Source of the DNA: Cerasibacillus quisquiliarum
GTDB taxonomy: Bacteria; Bacillota; Bacilli; Bacillales; Amphibacillaceae
Direction of reading: 5' to 3'
Length of the DNA stretch: 64,000 nucleotides
Assembly: GCF_014202495.1 (NCBI RefSeq)
Contig: NZ_JACHHA010000002.1
Span: 62,001 to 126,000, forward strand
Shown here one piece after another: positions 16,575 through 24,078 of this stretch. Under the pieces are notes generated by a model. That model searched no databases. It was not told the DNA's origin and was given only the letters and a program-made list of their open reading frames with translations. Numbering within the stretch: position 1 is the first letter of the stretch; each line of letters opens with the position of its first letter. Both the position numbers and the translations under genes were made by a program.

Positions 16575-17486
16575 TTGAAAAAGAATCGACTCGGACAATC
16601 TGACCTTTATGTTTCTGAACTTACTCTAGGTTGCATGTCACTTGGAACAAATAAAAAACAAGCGCGACAAATTGTTGATACAGCTCTTGATTATGGCATT
16701 AACCATCTAGACACAGCAGATTTATATGATTTTGGTGTCAATGAGGAAATTATCGGAGAAATTATTAAAGACAAGCGCGAACAAATCATTTTAACGACAA
16801 AAGTAGGTAATCATTTCAATCCTCATAAGAGGGATTGGTTCTGGGATCCTTCTAAAAAATATATTTTAGAAGCGGTCAAAAAGAGTTTAAATAGACTACA
16901 AACAGACTATATTGATTTTTACATGTTACATGGTGGAACGATTGATGATCCTATTGATGAAACGATTGATGCTTTTGAGACATTAAAAAGAGAAGGTCTT
17001 ATTCGTGCATACGGTATTTCCTCAATTCGTCCAAATGTCATTCGTGAGTATGTCAAGCGTGCAAACATTGATGCTGTAATGATGCAGTATAATATATTTG
17101 ATCGTCGACCTGAAGAAGCGATTCTTTCATTGCTCGAATCAGAAGGTATTAGTGTATTAGCTCGTGGACCTTTAGCTCAAGGAATGCTAACGATGAACGG
17201 TAGGAATATAATCTTCGAGAAAGGCAAACAAGGCTACTTAGACTATTCTACTGATGAGCTTTTAACGATATTCGACCAGTTAAATCAATTAAATATAAAT
17301 TTAAATGAACTTGCATTAACTTATATATTGAAACACCCAGCAGTTAGCAGTGTTGTTTTTGGAGCTAGTTCTTTAAAACAACTTCAAGAAAATATTGCTA
17401 TTGACTTAACAAATCCAATGAATGATGATTTATACGAATATATTCAAGCATTGACAAAGCCGATTACTTATCAACAACATCGTTAA
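16575..17486 (+). CDS. yqkF: Aldo/keto reductase YqkF
   Basis: A 303-residue (beta/alpha)8 oxidoreductase. Catalytic tetrad elements are seen: Asp-Tyr in NHLDTADLYDFG, Lys in ILTTKVG, His in YMLHGGT; the NADPH site lies in the C-terminal FGASSLKQL region. It matches B. subtilis YqkF, which also lies next to nudF. I chose the TTG at 16575-16577 because it follows GAGGAGGG and aligns with the YqkF N-terminus; an upstream TTG at 16557 with AAGGAG 7 bases before it is a real alternative. Substrate unknown. Confidence 0.9.
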   Translation: MKKNRLGQSDLYVSELTLGCMSLGTNKKQARQIVDTALDYGINHLDTADLYDFGVNEEIIGEIIKDKREQIILTTKVGNHFNPHKRDWFWDPSKKYILEAVKKSLNRLQTDYIDFYMLHGGTIDDPIDETIDAFETLKREGLIRAYGISSIRPNVIREYVKRANIDAVMMQYNIFDRRPEEAILSLLESEGISVLARGPLAQGMLTMNGRNIIFEKGKQGYLDYSTDELLTIFDQLNQLNINLNELALTYILKHPAVSSVVFGASSLKQLQENIAIDLTNPMNDDLYEYIQALTKPITYQQHR

Positions 17487-17491
17487 AATTA

Positions 17492-17512
17492 ACAGGGCAT
17501 CAATTGCCCTGT
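17492..17512. terminator. Bidirectional terminator between yqkF and the PolYB gene
   Basis: ACAGGGCA / TGCCCTGT is a perfect 8-bp stem with a 5-base loop and TTTTC after it on the plus strand; A-rich bases precede it, so it may serve both convergent genes. Confidence 0.8.
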
Positions 17513-17515
17513 TTT

Positions 17516-18778
17516 CTATGTGGCGTAATGTCCGCCAACTAGTTGACTGCGATATCTAGCTGTTCCATGCTCTGTAAAGGAGACCGCTCGTAGTAAAGCG
17601 TCTGAACCATAATCATGTCGAATATCATCCATTACGTAACCGAGTTTCCATTCACGAATGCGATCTCCTGAAAATAATTGCAATTGCAGCTGGTTGTCTT
17701 CAACGATCTGATCCAATGAAACTGATATTTTACGAACTGTTTTATGCATATAAAACTGGCGAAATAAATGCATACAAGCTGCATATATTTCCATCGTTAT
17801 ATTTGTAGGTGTTTCTAGAGAGATTGAACGATGAAACCCTCCGCCACCGTCATGTTTACTATAACCAATGCCAAGATGAATCGTTCGCCCTGCTTTTTGA
17901 TCTTCCCGAGCTCTTCTTGCAACTTCTTCACACATTTCTAAAATAACATGAGCGATTTTTTCTGGATGATGATAATCACGTAATAATATTTGACTTTTTC
18001 CATAACTGACTTGTTCTGTTAACAGCGGAGTCCCTAGTTGTGATAAATCAACACCATGCGCGTGATAATATAATTGGTTACCTATGACACCGAAAGCTTT
18101 TTCTAATTGAGTTAAAGGATAATGCGCTAAATCACCAATGGTAGAAATCCCCATACGGTTGAGTCGTTTTTCTAACGGACGACCGATTCCCCACATCTTC
18201 GACAAAGGCTTAACAGGCCATAATTTTGTCGGAACATCATCATATGTCCAATGAGCAATGCCCATTTCTTTCGCTTCTAAATCAAGACATAATTTTGCCA
18301 TTAACATATTCGGACCTATTCCAATCGTAGCGGTTAAACCGAATGTATCCTTTAATTCATTGATGATTCGTTTAGCCAATTGATTATAATCTCCAAAAAT
18401 ATGACACGTACCAGAAACATCTAAAAAACTTTCATCTACACTGTACGTATGAATCGCTTCTTGCGGCACGTATTTATTAAATAAGCGCGTAATCTCAACG
18501 GATACTTGTAAATATAAATTCATTTGTGCGGGAACGATAATAATTCGATCATCTTGTGGAATCTCGAATAAACGATTGCCGGTCCGAATACCAAATTCAT
18601 GTTTCAGTGCAGGTGTAGCTGCTAAAACGACACTTCCATCTCGATTTGTATCGGCAACAACAGCTAAATAAGTAGACAATGGATCTAATCCTCTATCTAG
18701 AGCTGCACAACTCGCATAGAAGCTTTTCATATCGATACAAAAAATCGTCCGTTTCGGCAATGCTTCGTAATTAAGCAT
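17516..18778 (-). CDS. Y-family DNA polymerase, PolYB/UvrX type
   Basis: A 420-residue translesion polymerase of the PolYB (YqjW)/UvrX branch. Catalytic carboxylates are in FCIDMKSFYASC and YSVDESFLDVSG; the helix-hairpin-helix region MWGIGRPLEKRLNRMG follows. Near the C-terminus QLQLF is a likely beta-clamp binding motif. The ATG at 18776-18778 has AAAGGGG 10 bases upstream; a TTG three codons earlier is too close to it. A LexA-like box lies about 45 bases upstream, so DNA-damage induction is likely. A second Y-family polymerase gene lies 4 kb away. Confidence 0.9.
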   Translation of the reverse strand: MLNYEALPKRTIFCIDMKSFYASCAALDRGLDPLSTYLAVVADTNRDGSVVLAATPALKHEFGIRTGNRLFEIPQDDRIIIVPAQMNLYLQVSVEITRLFNKYVPQEAIHTYSVDESFLDVSGTCHIFGDYNQLAKRIINELKDTFGLTATIGIGPNMLMAKLCLDLEAKEMGIAHWTYDDVPTKLWPVKPLSKMWGIGRPLEKRLNRMGISTIGDLAHYPLTQLEKAFGVIGNQLYYHAHGVDLSQLGTPLLTEQVSYGKSQILLRDYHHPEKIAHVILEMCEEVARRAREDQKAGRTIHLGIGYSKHDGGGGFHRSISLETPTNITMEIYAACMHLFRQFYMHKTVRKISVSLDQIVEDNQLQLQLFSGDRIREWKLGYVMDDIRHDYGSDALLRAVSFTEHGTARYRSQLVGGHYAT

Positions 18779-18820
18779 TCTACTCAATCCCCTTTCCTCG
18801 CTATCTAAGCTCTATTATAA

Positions 18821-18832
18821 GAATGTATGTTC
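18821..18832 (-). promoter_or_regulatory. LexA (SOS) box candidate
   Basis: GAATGTATGTTC differs from the Bacillus LexA consensus GAAC-N4-GTTC at a single position. It lies 43-54 bases upstream of the PolYB-type gene, a promoter-proximal place, and PolYB/UvrX genes are commonly damage-inducible. Confidence 0.6.
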
Positions 18833-18857
18833 TGTTTATCAAGTTGTAATTTCTAAC

Positions 18858-18878
18858 AAAAAGAGGCTGAGACAAAAC
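18858..18878 (+). repeat. Left GGCTGAGACAAAA-type boundary repeat
   Basis: AAAAAGAGGCTGAGACAAAAC matches the reverse complement of 19645-19665 at 17 of 21 positions (all differences are transitions). The two copies face each other and enclose about 770 bases. A third, degenerate copy in the opposite orientation is at 18917-18932 (TTATGTCCCAGTCTCC), so the left copy could also fold locally into a hairpin. Sequences of this type recur in intergenic regions of low-GC Gram-positives. Confidence 0.7.
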
Positions 18879-19046
18879 CTCTGATGATGAAAAAACTATT
18901 TTTGTTCACTTTTTCCTTATGTCCCAGTCTCCTTCTCCTAATGATCATGACAGTACATGAACTATCATTAAAGCGAGCTGGGGTTTGTTTAAATAGTAAA
19001 CTATTATCGACTATTATTCGCTATCGTTTGAAGTTTTGGATGAAAT

Positions 19047-19422
19047 CATGTGGAGTAGAGAGAACTACTCTGCATGGATTTGAAGATTTACGCGTAACCA
19101 TGCGGAGTGGAGCTATCTACTCTGCATGGATTTGAAGATTTGCGCGTAACCATGCGGAGTGGAACTAACTACTCTACATGGTTTCTAAGATTTGCGCGTA
19201 ACCATGCGGAGTGGAGCTATCTACTCTGCATGGATTTGAAGATTTGCGCGTAACCATGCGGAGTGGAACTAACTACTCTGCATGGATTTGAAGATTTGCG
19301 CGTAACCATGCGGAGTGGGGCTATCTACTCTGCATGGATTTGAAAATTTACGCGTAACCATGCGGAGTGGAACTAACTACTCTACATGGTTTCTAAGATT
19401 TGCGCGTAACCATGCGGAGTAG
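19047..19422. repeat. 52-bp tandem hairpin repeat array (7 full units plus partial)
   Basis: Units begin at 19047, 19099, 19151, 19203, 19255, 19307 and 19359, with a truncated eighth at 19411. Each unit opens with CATGCGGAGT, a 10-base loop, then ACTCTGCATG, so every unit can form a 10-bp hairpin (with one G-U pair in RNA), followed by a 22-base linker ending GCGCGTAAC. Loop types alternate: GCTATCT in units 2, 4 and 6 and AACTAACT in units 3, 5 and 7, giving a 104-bp higher-order period. Unit 1 is the most divergent. The array is noncoding in my view; frames through it are open only by chance. Confidence 0.92.
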
Positions 19423-19439
19423 GGAAGTTTTCTTGTTTC

Positions 19440-19590
19440 CAATTTATACTTTTGTATTTTATCATCTAATAAAAACAAAAGAGCATCTTTTGGTATGGAT
19501 TTAGAAGTGAAACTTCAAGAAAATGATATCGCATTTGCATTAATGGCGATAAACTTAAGAAAGTATACCGCCAAAATCCGAAACAAAAAA
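19440..19590 (+). pseudogene. Possible transposase C-terminal remnant
   Basis: The plus frame through 19485-19590 reads KRASFGMDLEVKLQEND then IAFALMAINLRKYTA, followed by a basic tail. The segment ALMAINLRK resembles the C-terminal end of IS1182/IS5-like DDE transposases (pattern ALA-x-NLRK). There is no catalytic domain, no plausible start with a ribosome binding site, and the frame runs into the terminator. It may be what remains of an insertion sequence inside this repeat-bounded island. This is a weak resemblance from memory. Confidence 0.25.
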
Positions 19591-19591
19591 G

Positions 19592-19628
19592 AAATTGCGG
19601 AAACATTTCAATGTTGTTTCCGCAATTT
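19592..19628 (-). terminator. Terminator after the MBL hydrolase gene
   Basis: AAATTGCGGAAACA / TGTTTCCGCAATTT form a perfect 14-bp stem with a 9-base loop. On the minus strand it is followed by TCTTTTTTGTTTC, fitting termination of the gene that ends at 19636. Confidence 0.85.
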
Positions 19629-19635
19629 TTCTCAT

Positions 19636-20616
19636 TTAAAACTTGCTTTGTCCCAGTCCCTTTTTGATGTGATACACAAGTACACCGTTCTCTTCACTCA
19701 CTTTAACCTTATCGTCTGCTTCTAAATAGTCGAGTTGCCCTACTGTTTCAGACATTGTAAATACTAATTGTGTCCTATATTGTGTTGGAAATAGCTTTTG
19801 ACAAATCTCAAATGGTGTACGTGGTTTTTGTTGAATCATCTTATATACAACAGTAGCTCGTTCCTCTTGTTCATTCAATTGCTTAGTGATATGTGATGAA
19901 ATATTAGAAAAAATAGGACCGTGCCCAGGTAAAACATTCTTTATACCTAGTGACAAACACTTTCTTAAATTCGCTTGATATTGTAAAAGTGGTTTCGCAC
20001 GTTCAACTTGGTCAATAGGTTCTAATAATGGATTAGGCGAAATATGGTATAAAAGATGATCACCACCGATAAACGTTCCATGTTTCTTGTTAAAAAATGA
20101 TAAGTGACTTTGTGCATGCCCTTTTGTATCGATGACTTGCCACTCAGCATGTCCAGGTAAGAAGTCTCCATCTGTAAGCTCATATGTCACTTCACCTGTT
20201 CCGATATAATGAATCATCCCACGATAACCATTTAAAGAATCTCGAACATCATCTGGGACACCACAACGTTTAAAAAAGTGTTCATAAAACAATTCGTATT
20301 GCTCAAAAAATACCTGATCACGTGTTAACCAAGGATCAATATATGCGTGAGCAGCAATCTGTTGAACCTTTGGTAATTGATCGATTAACCCAATATGATC
20401 AGGATGATGGTGTGTTAAAACAACCTGTTCAATATCATGAACACTATAACCGATGCTTTTTAACTGATCATTTAAAGCTTCCCATGCTTCTTTCGTTTTA
20501 ACTCCTGTATCAATTAATGTAAGTACGTCACCTGTCAACAAGTACATATGTACATCCCCGACTGGAAATGGAGTTGGTACAGTAATCTGATATATGTCCT
20601 GTTTGGAAACTACCAT
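19636..20616 (-). CDS. MBL-fold metallo-hydrolase (YqjP-like), 326 aa
   Basis: A metallo-beta-lactamase fold hydrolase. The zinc motif LTHHHPDHIG and the downstream GHAQSHLSF, FIGGDHLLYH and LPGHGP ligand segments are all present. A C-terminal winged-helix-like region (about residues 230-310) resembles the tail of MBL proteins of the YqjP/LACTB2 kind. The start at 20614-20616 follows AGGAGG by 6 bases. The last residues, GLGQSKF, are encoded by the inverted boundary repeat at 19645-19665, so the natural tail appears to have been replaced by repeat sequence. A TetR-type palindrome sits just upstream. Substrate unknown. Confidence 0.85.
   Translation of the reverse strand: MVVSKQDIYQITVPTPFPVGDVHMYLLTGDVLTLIDTGVKTKEAWEALNDQLKSIGYSVHDIEQVVLTHHHPDHIGLIDQLPKVQQIAAHAYIDPWLTRDQVFFEQYELFYEHFFKRCGVPDDVRDSLNGYRGMIHYIGTGEVTYELTDGDFLPGHAEWQVIDTKGHAQSHLSFFNKKHGTFIGGDHLLYHISPNPLLEPIDQVERAKPLLQYQANLRKCLSLGIKNVLPGHGPIFSNISSHITKQLNEQEERATVVYKMIQQKPRTPFEICQKLFPTQYRTQLVFTMSETVGQLDYLEADDKVKVSEENGVLVYHIKKGLGQSKF
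19645..19665 (-). repeat. Right boundary repeat, inside the 3' end of a gene
   Basis: Read on the minus strand this is AAAAAGGGACTGGGACAAAGC, the inverted partner of 18858-18878 (17 of 21 identical). It encodes the last residues of the MBL hydrolase. With the left copy it bounds the accessory island that holds the 52-bp array. Confidence 0.7.
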
Positions 20617-20632
20617 ATACAACCTCCTAAAA

Positions 20633-20646
20633 TGAATGACCATTCA
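20633..20646. promoter_or_regulatory. TetR-type operator candidate
   Basis: TGAATGACCATTCA has 6-bp arms (TGAATG/CATTCA) around a 2-base centre. It lies between the MBL gene RBS and a minus-strand TATAAT (20652-20657), so it covers the start of transcription. The half-site TGAATG is typical of TetR-family operators in Bacillus, for example fatty-acid regulators. Confidence 0.45.
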
Positions 20647-20695
20647 GCTTCATTATATTCTAGCCTTTTTAAAATCATTTGTCACATAGAATGAA

Positions 20696-20724
20696 TTGAC
20701 AACTGAGACAAAATAAAACACAAT
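20696..20724 (+). promoter_or_regulatory. Sigma-A promoter candidate for the GDPD gene
   Basis: TTGACA at 20696-20701 and CACAAT at 20719-20724 are separated by 17 bases. The -35 is a perfect consensus; the -10 agrees at 4 of 6 positions. The start codon is 20 bases downstream. Confidence 0.5.
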
Positions 20725-20743
20725 CAAACGAGAGGTGAAAATA

Positions 20744-21475
20744 ATGGGTGGAAAAATATTTGCCCATCGTGGAGCTAGTCAACTTGCTCCTGAAAATACG
20801 ATGCCGGCTTTTGAACTGGCTTATCAATTAAAAGCAGATGCGATTGAAACAGACGTGCAATTAACAAAAGACCGTATCCCAGTCTTATTTCATGACATTC
20901 GTTTAAATCGGACGACGAATCAAAAAGGGTACATTAAAGACTTTACTTATGAGCAGTTAACAAAACTTGATGCTGGCTCATGGTTTTCAAAAAAATATAT
21001 TGGAACATCCATCGTTTCGTTAGAAGACTTTTTAAAGTGGGTGGAAGATAAACCACTGATGATTAATCTCGAATTGAAAAATCATAAAATAGCTTATAAA
21101 CATTTAGAAGAAATAGTGCTTGAAATGATTGAATATTTTCAAATGGAAGAAAGGATCATTTTATCAAGTTTTAATCCAGCAAGTGTTCAGCGTTTGGCGA
21201 AAATGACACATATTCAAACGGCTTTCCTCACCTCTAAACGGCGAACTGACCTTGTTGAATATGCCCAATCACTTGGTGCAACAGCACTTCATATTCAATA
21301 TCGCTTACTACGAGGCAATATTGTTGAACAGAGTCGTAATAGAAATATGCCATTAAGAGTTTATACTGTTAACAAACGACGACAGCTTTTAAGATGCTTC
21401 CAAAAGAAATGTGATGGTATAATAACAGATGTCCCACATAAAGCACAGCGAATACGAAACCTTTTTCGAATATAA
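20744..21475 (+). CDS. Glycerophosphodiester phosphodiesterase
   Basis: A 243-residue GDPD-family enzyme, the same length as B. subtilis YqiK. Catalytic motifs are [14 protein letters not shown] (His-Arg, Glu-Asn), [10 protein letters not shown] (Glu, Asp) and VLFHD (His). It hydrolyses glycerophosphodiesters to glycerol-3-phosphate and an alcohol. No signal peptide is visible, so it should be cytosolic. AGAGGTG lies 7 bases before the ATG; a GTG inside the ribosome binding site is rejected. rnz follows 14 bases later, so the two are likely cotranscribed. Confidence 0.92.
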   Translation: MGGKIFAHRGASQLAPENTMPAFELAYQLKADAIETDVQLTKDRIPVLFHDIRLNRTTNQKGYIKDFTYEQLTKLDAGSWFSKKYIGTSIVSLEDFLKWVEDKPLMINLELKNHKIAYKHLEEIVLEMIEYFQMEERIILSSFNPASVQRLAKMTHIQTAFLTSKRRTDLVEYAQSLGATALHIQYRLLRGNIVEQSRNRNMPLRVYTVNKRRQLLRCFQKKCDGIITDVPHKAQRIRNLFRI

Positions 21476-21489
21476 TTGGAGGTTTAAAC

Positions 21490-22416
21490 ATGAAACTGAC
21501 ATTTTTAGGAACAGGTGCGGGAATGCCTTCTAAAGAACGTAACGTATCGGCAATCGCTCTTTCCCTACTACAAGAATCAAATAGTGTATGGCTATTTGAT
21601 TGTGGTGAAGGAACCCAACACCAAATTTTACATACATCTATCAAACCACGAAAGGTAAATAAAATTTTTATTACCCATCTCCACGGTGATCATATTTTTG
21701 GTTTGCCGGGGTTTTTAAGCAGCCGTTCTTTTCAAGATGGTGATAAATTAACCATTTACGGTCCAAAAGGCATTAAACAATATGTAGAAGCAAGTTTGGC
21801 CATAAGTGAAACACATCTTTCTTATCCCCTTCATATTGTCGAATTATTTGAAGGAAAGATATTAGAAACGAAACAATTTAATGTGTATTGCAAAAAACTT
21901 GACCATGGAATTCCAAGCTACGGTTTTCGCATCGAAGAAAAGGATCGTCCTGGAAAATTACAAGTAGACAAGCTAAAAGCACTCGGCATTTCCCCAGGTC
22001 CAATCTATAAAGAAATTATCGAAAGCGAAACATATACACTACCAAATGGCACAATCATTGAACGGAAACAGGTTCTCGGACCGACACGACCTGGAAGAAT
22101 CGTATCAATCCTTGGTGATACAATAGCACATGAACAATACCATACATTTATCAAAAATTCTGATGTCCTTGTACATGAAGCAACTTTTAGTAAGGACCAT
22201 GAAGATTTAGCTAAAAAATATCATCATTCAACAACAAAACAAGCTGCTCAATTAGCAAAACTTGGTACTGTCAAAAAGCTAATTTTGACACATATTTCAT
22301 CACGTTATCAAGAACAAGACTATGCTCTCCTACTTGATGAAGCAAAACAGATTTTTAAAAACACGGTACTCGCAACAGATTTTTACGAGGAAGAAATCAT
22401 TCGACGTGACAAATAA
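21490..22416 (+). CDS. rnz: Ribonuclease Z
   Basis: A 308-residue tRNA 3'-processing endonuclease of the MBL superfamily. Metal ligands are in [13 protein letters not shown] and HEATF, plus His in THISSR; the exosite segment KPGKLQ-like DRPGKLQ and the GPIYKE region are typical of RNase Z. It removes 3' trailers from tRNA precursors, chiefly those lacking encoded CCA. GGAGG lies 9 bases before the ATG. In B. subtilis rnz is likewise near polYA. Confidence 0.96.
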   Translation: MKLTFLGTGAGMPSKERNVSAIALSLLQESNSVWLFDCGEGTQHQILHTSIKPRKVNKIFITHLHGDHIFGLPGFLSSRSFQDGDKLTIYGPKGIKQYVEASLAISETHLSYPLHIVELFEGKILETKQFNVYCKKLDHGIPSYGFRIEEKDRPGKLQVDKLKALGISPGPIYKEIIESETYTLPNGTIIERKQVLGPTRPGRIVSILGDTIAHEQYHTFIKNSDVLVHEATFSKDHEDLAKKYHHSTTKQAAQLAKLGTVKKLILTHISSRYQEQDYALLLDEAKQIFKNTVLATDFYEEEIIRRDK

Positions 22417-22772
22417 AATTAGAGTGGATAAATGACAATTCAGAAGGTGTGATTATCACAACCGATTTATTTTTTAGTCAAGAAACAATAGGCTATTCGT
22501 TTAGAAAAAAACTTAAATGATTATGATTAAAACAAAAGTGAAAACGATGTATAATGCATTAAAACGAAAATTTAATAAACTCTCTATGAAACACAGTTTT
22601 TTTAAAGGATGTCTCAAGTTTATTAAATAAGCACGTTAACCGATATTTTTCAGTTAAATTAAAGGAGAGCAAATAGCGACCACTAACTAAAAACAAAACG
22701 CTTCGATTTACCCTTTCGCTATGCTGGCGAAAAGATCATACAGCTCGTTAAAAAATGATGAAATAAATCTGT
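22417..22772. other. Intergenic region without a supported gene
   Basis: This 356-base convergent gap between rnz and the Pol IV gene is A+T-rich. It holds a 37-codon basic frame (22517-22630) without a ribosome binding site, an isolated AAAGGAGAG not followed by a start, and a short TTTCGC/GCGAAA hairpin near 22725. Nothing here is convincing as a gene or as a terminator. Confidence 0.6.
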
Positions 22773-24023
22773 TCATTCTGATAAAAAATCATCAAGAAAA
22801 TCCTTTTGGAAACTTGTTTGTGGTTTCAAGCTTTCATCGGAATTAACAAGTCGTTTGAAAGGATTTTCTCCATATTTTTCAGTTAATTGTTCAATCGTAA
22901 CGTCAAGCTTTTCTTTTTCTTCTTCTTTCTCGTATGTAAAAAGATCTAGTTGTTTTGCAATATGCTTCTTTTCCTCAATATCTTGTAATGTCACACCTAA
23001 TAGACGAACTGGACGACGATCCCAATGATTATTTAACAATTCTCTCACAATAGACATGATATGATCCTTATCATCGATATAGTAAGGTAATGTTTTACTA
23101 CGGGTAATGGTTTGACGATTACTAAATCGAATCATTAATTGTACTGTTCGTCCCACTCTTTCTTTACGCTTTGCACGACGAACGACACTGTCAGCTAAAT
23201 CAGATAATACACGGATGATGTCTCGTTCATCCGTTGTATCTTGTGGCAAAGTTTGTGAATTTCCGATACTTTTCAATTCATGAACAGCATCTGGATCAAC
23301 TGGACGTAAATCAACCCCATTCGCACGATTCTTTAAACGCTCTCCGTTAACACCTAACATTTGTTTTAATATATAAACATCTTTATTTGCTAAATCACCA
23401 ATTGTTTCAATTTGCAATGTACGAAGCTTTTTAGCAGTCTTTGTACCGACACCATACATTTTTTCAATGGGAAGCGGCCAAAGGATTTGCTTAATCTCAC
23501 GCTTTCTTAAAATCGTTATACCCATCGGCTTCTTCATATCTGAAGCCATTTTTGCAAGAAATTTATTCGGTGCAATTCCGATACTGCATGGTAAATCTAA
23601 TTCAGTATATATGCGGTTTTGTAAATCTTTAGCTAATTGAACTGGACCACCCGGGTAGTTAGTCTCTGTTACATCTAAATAAGCTTCATCGATAGACACA
23701 GGCTCTACCAATGGTGTCACGTCCCTAAGCAAGCTAAATATTTTGCTTGATGCTTTTCGATAGCGAGCAAAATTTGGTTTTTTAACGATTAAATTCGGAC
23801 ATTTTTTACGTGCTTCCCATAGGGGCATTGTTGTATACACACCTTCGTCTCGCGCTTCATAACTACTTGTAACTATTATTCCTTTCCTTTCTTCTGGATT
23901 GCCAGCAATAGCTAATGGCTTACCTTTTAACGATGGGTTATATGCCATTTCTACAGAAGCATAAAAACAGTTCATATCAATATGGAAAATAACTCTCCCT
24001 TTTTGTGGTTTAAACTGTAACAT
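22773..24023 (-). CDS. dinB: DNA polymerase IV (PolYA/DinB)
   Basis: A 416-residue Y-family polymerase matching YqjH/PolYA. Catalytic Asp and Asp-Glu are in FHIDMNCFYASVE and VSIDEAYLD; the steric region EARKKCPNL and the HhH segment MYGVGTKTAKKL are normal. QLDLF near residue 369 is a clamp-binding motif, followed by an additional charged tail. It performs error-prone bypass synthesis. The start at 24021-24023 follows AGAGGTG by 6 bases. No LexA box is seen upstream, unlike the PolYB-type gene. Confidence 0.95.
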   Translation of the reverse strand: MLQFKPQKGRVIFHIDMNCFYASVEMAYNPSLKGKPLAIAGNPEERKGIIVTSSYEARDEGVYTTMPLWEARKKCPNLIVKKPNFARYRKASSKIFSLLRDVTPLVEPVSIDEAYLDVTETNYPGGPVQLAKDLQNRIYTELDLPCSIGIAPNKFLAKMASDMKKPMGITILRKREIKQILWPLPIEKMYGVGTKTAKKLRTLQIETIGDLANKDVYILKQMLGVNGERLKNRANGVDLRPVDPDAVHELKSIGNSQTLPQDTTDERDIIRVLSDLADSVVRRAKRKERVGRTVQLMIRFSNRQTITRSKTLPYYIDDKDHIMSIVRELLNNHWDRRPVRLLGVTLQDIEEKKHIAKQLDLFTYEKEEEKEKLDVTIEQLTEKYGENPFKRLVNSDESLKPQTSFQKDFLDDFLSE

Positions 24024-24046
24024 GTATGACACCTCTATACATTAAT

Positions 24047-24072
24047 AAAAAATCCCAGTATAAAACTAGGAT
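24047..24072 (-). terminator. Terminator after the M20 peptidase gene
   Basis: On the minus strand ATCCTAGT / ACTGGGAT form an 8-bp stem with one G-U pair and a short loop, followed by TTTTTT. It lies just after the peptidase stop codon and before the Pol IV gene. Confidence 0.6.
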
Positions 24073-24078
24073 CTTTTA

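Noticed and set aside
18884-19135. Open plus-strand frame of 83 codons running into the 52-bp repeats
   Set aside because: No ribosome binding site; it starts in the boundary repeat region and ends inside the array. Openness is a by-product of repeat sequence.
22517-22630. 37-residue basic plus-strand frame after rnz
   Set aside because: No ribosome binding site, low complexity and A+T-rich; not distinguishable from chance.
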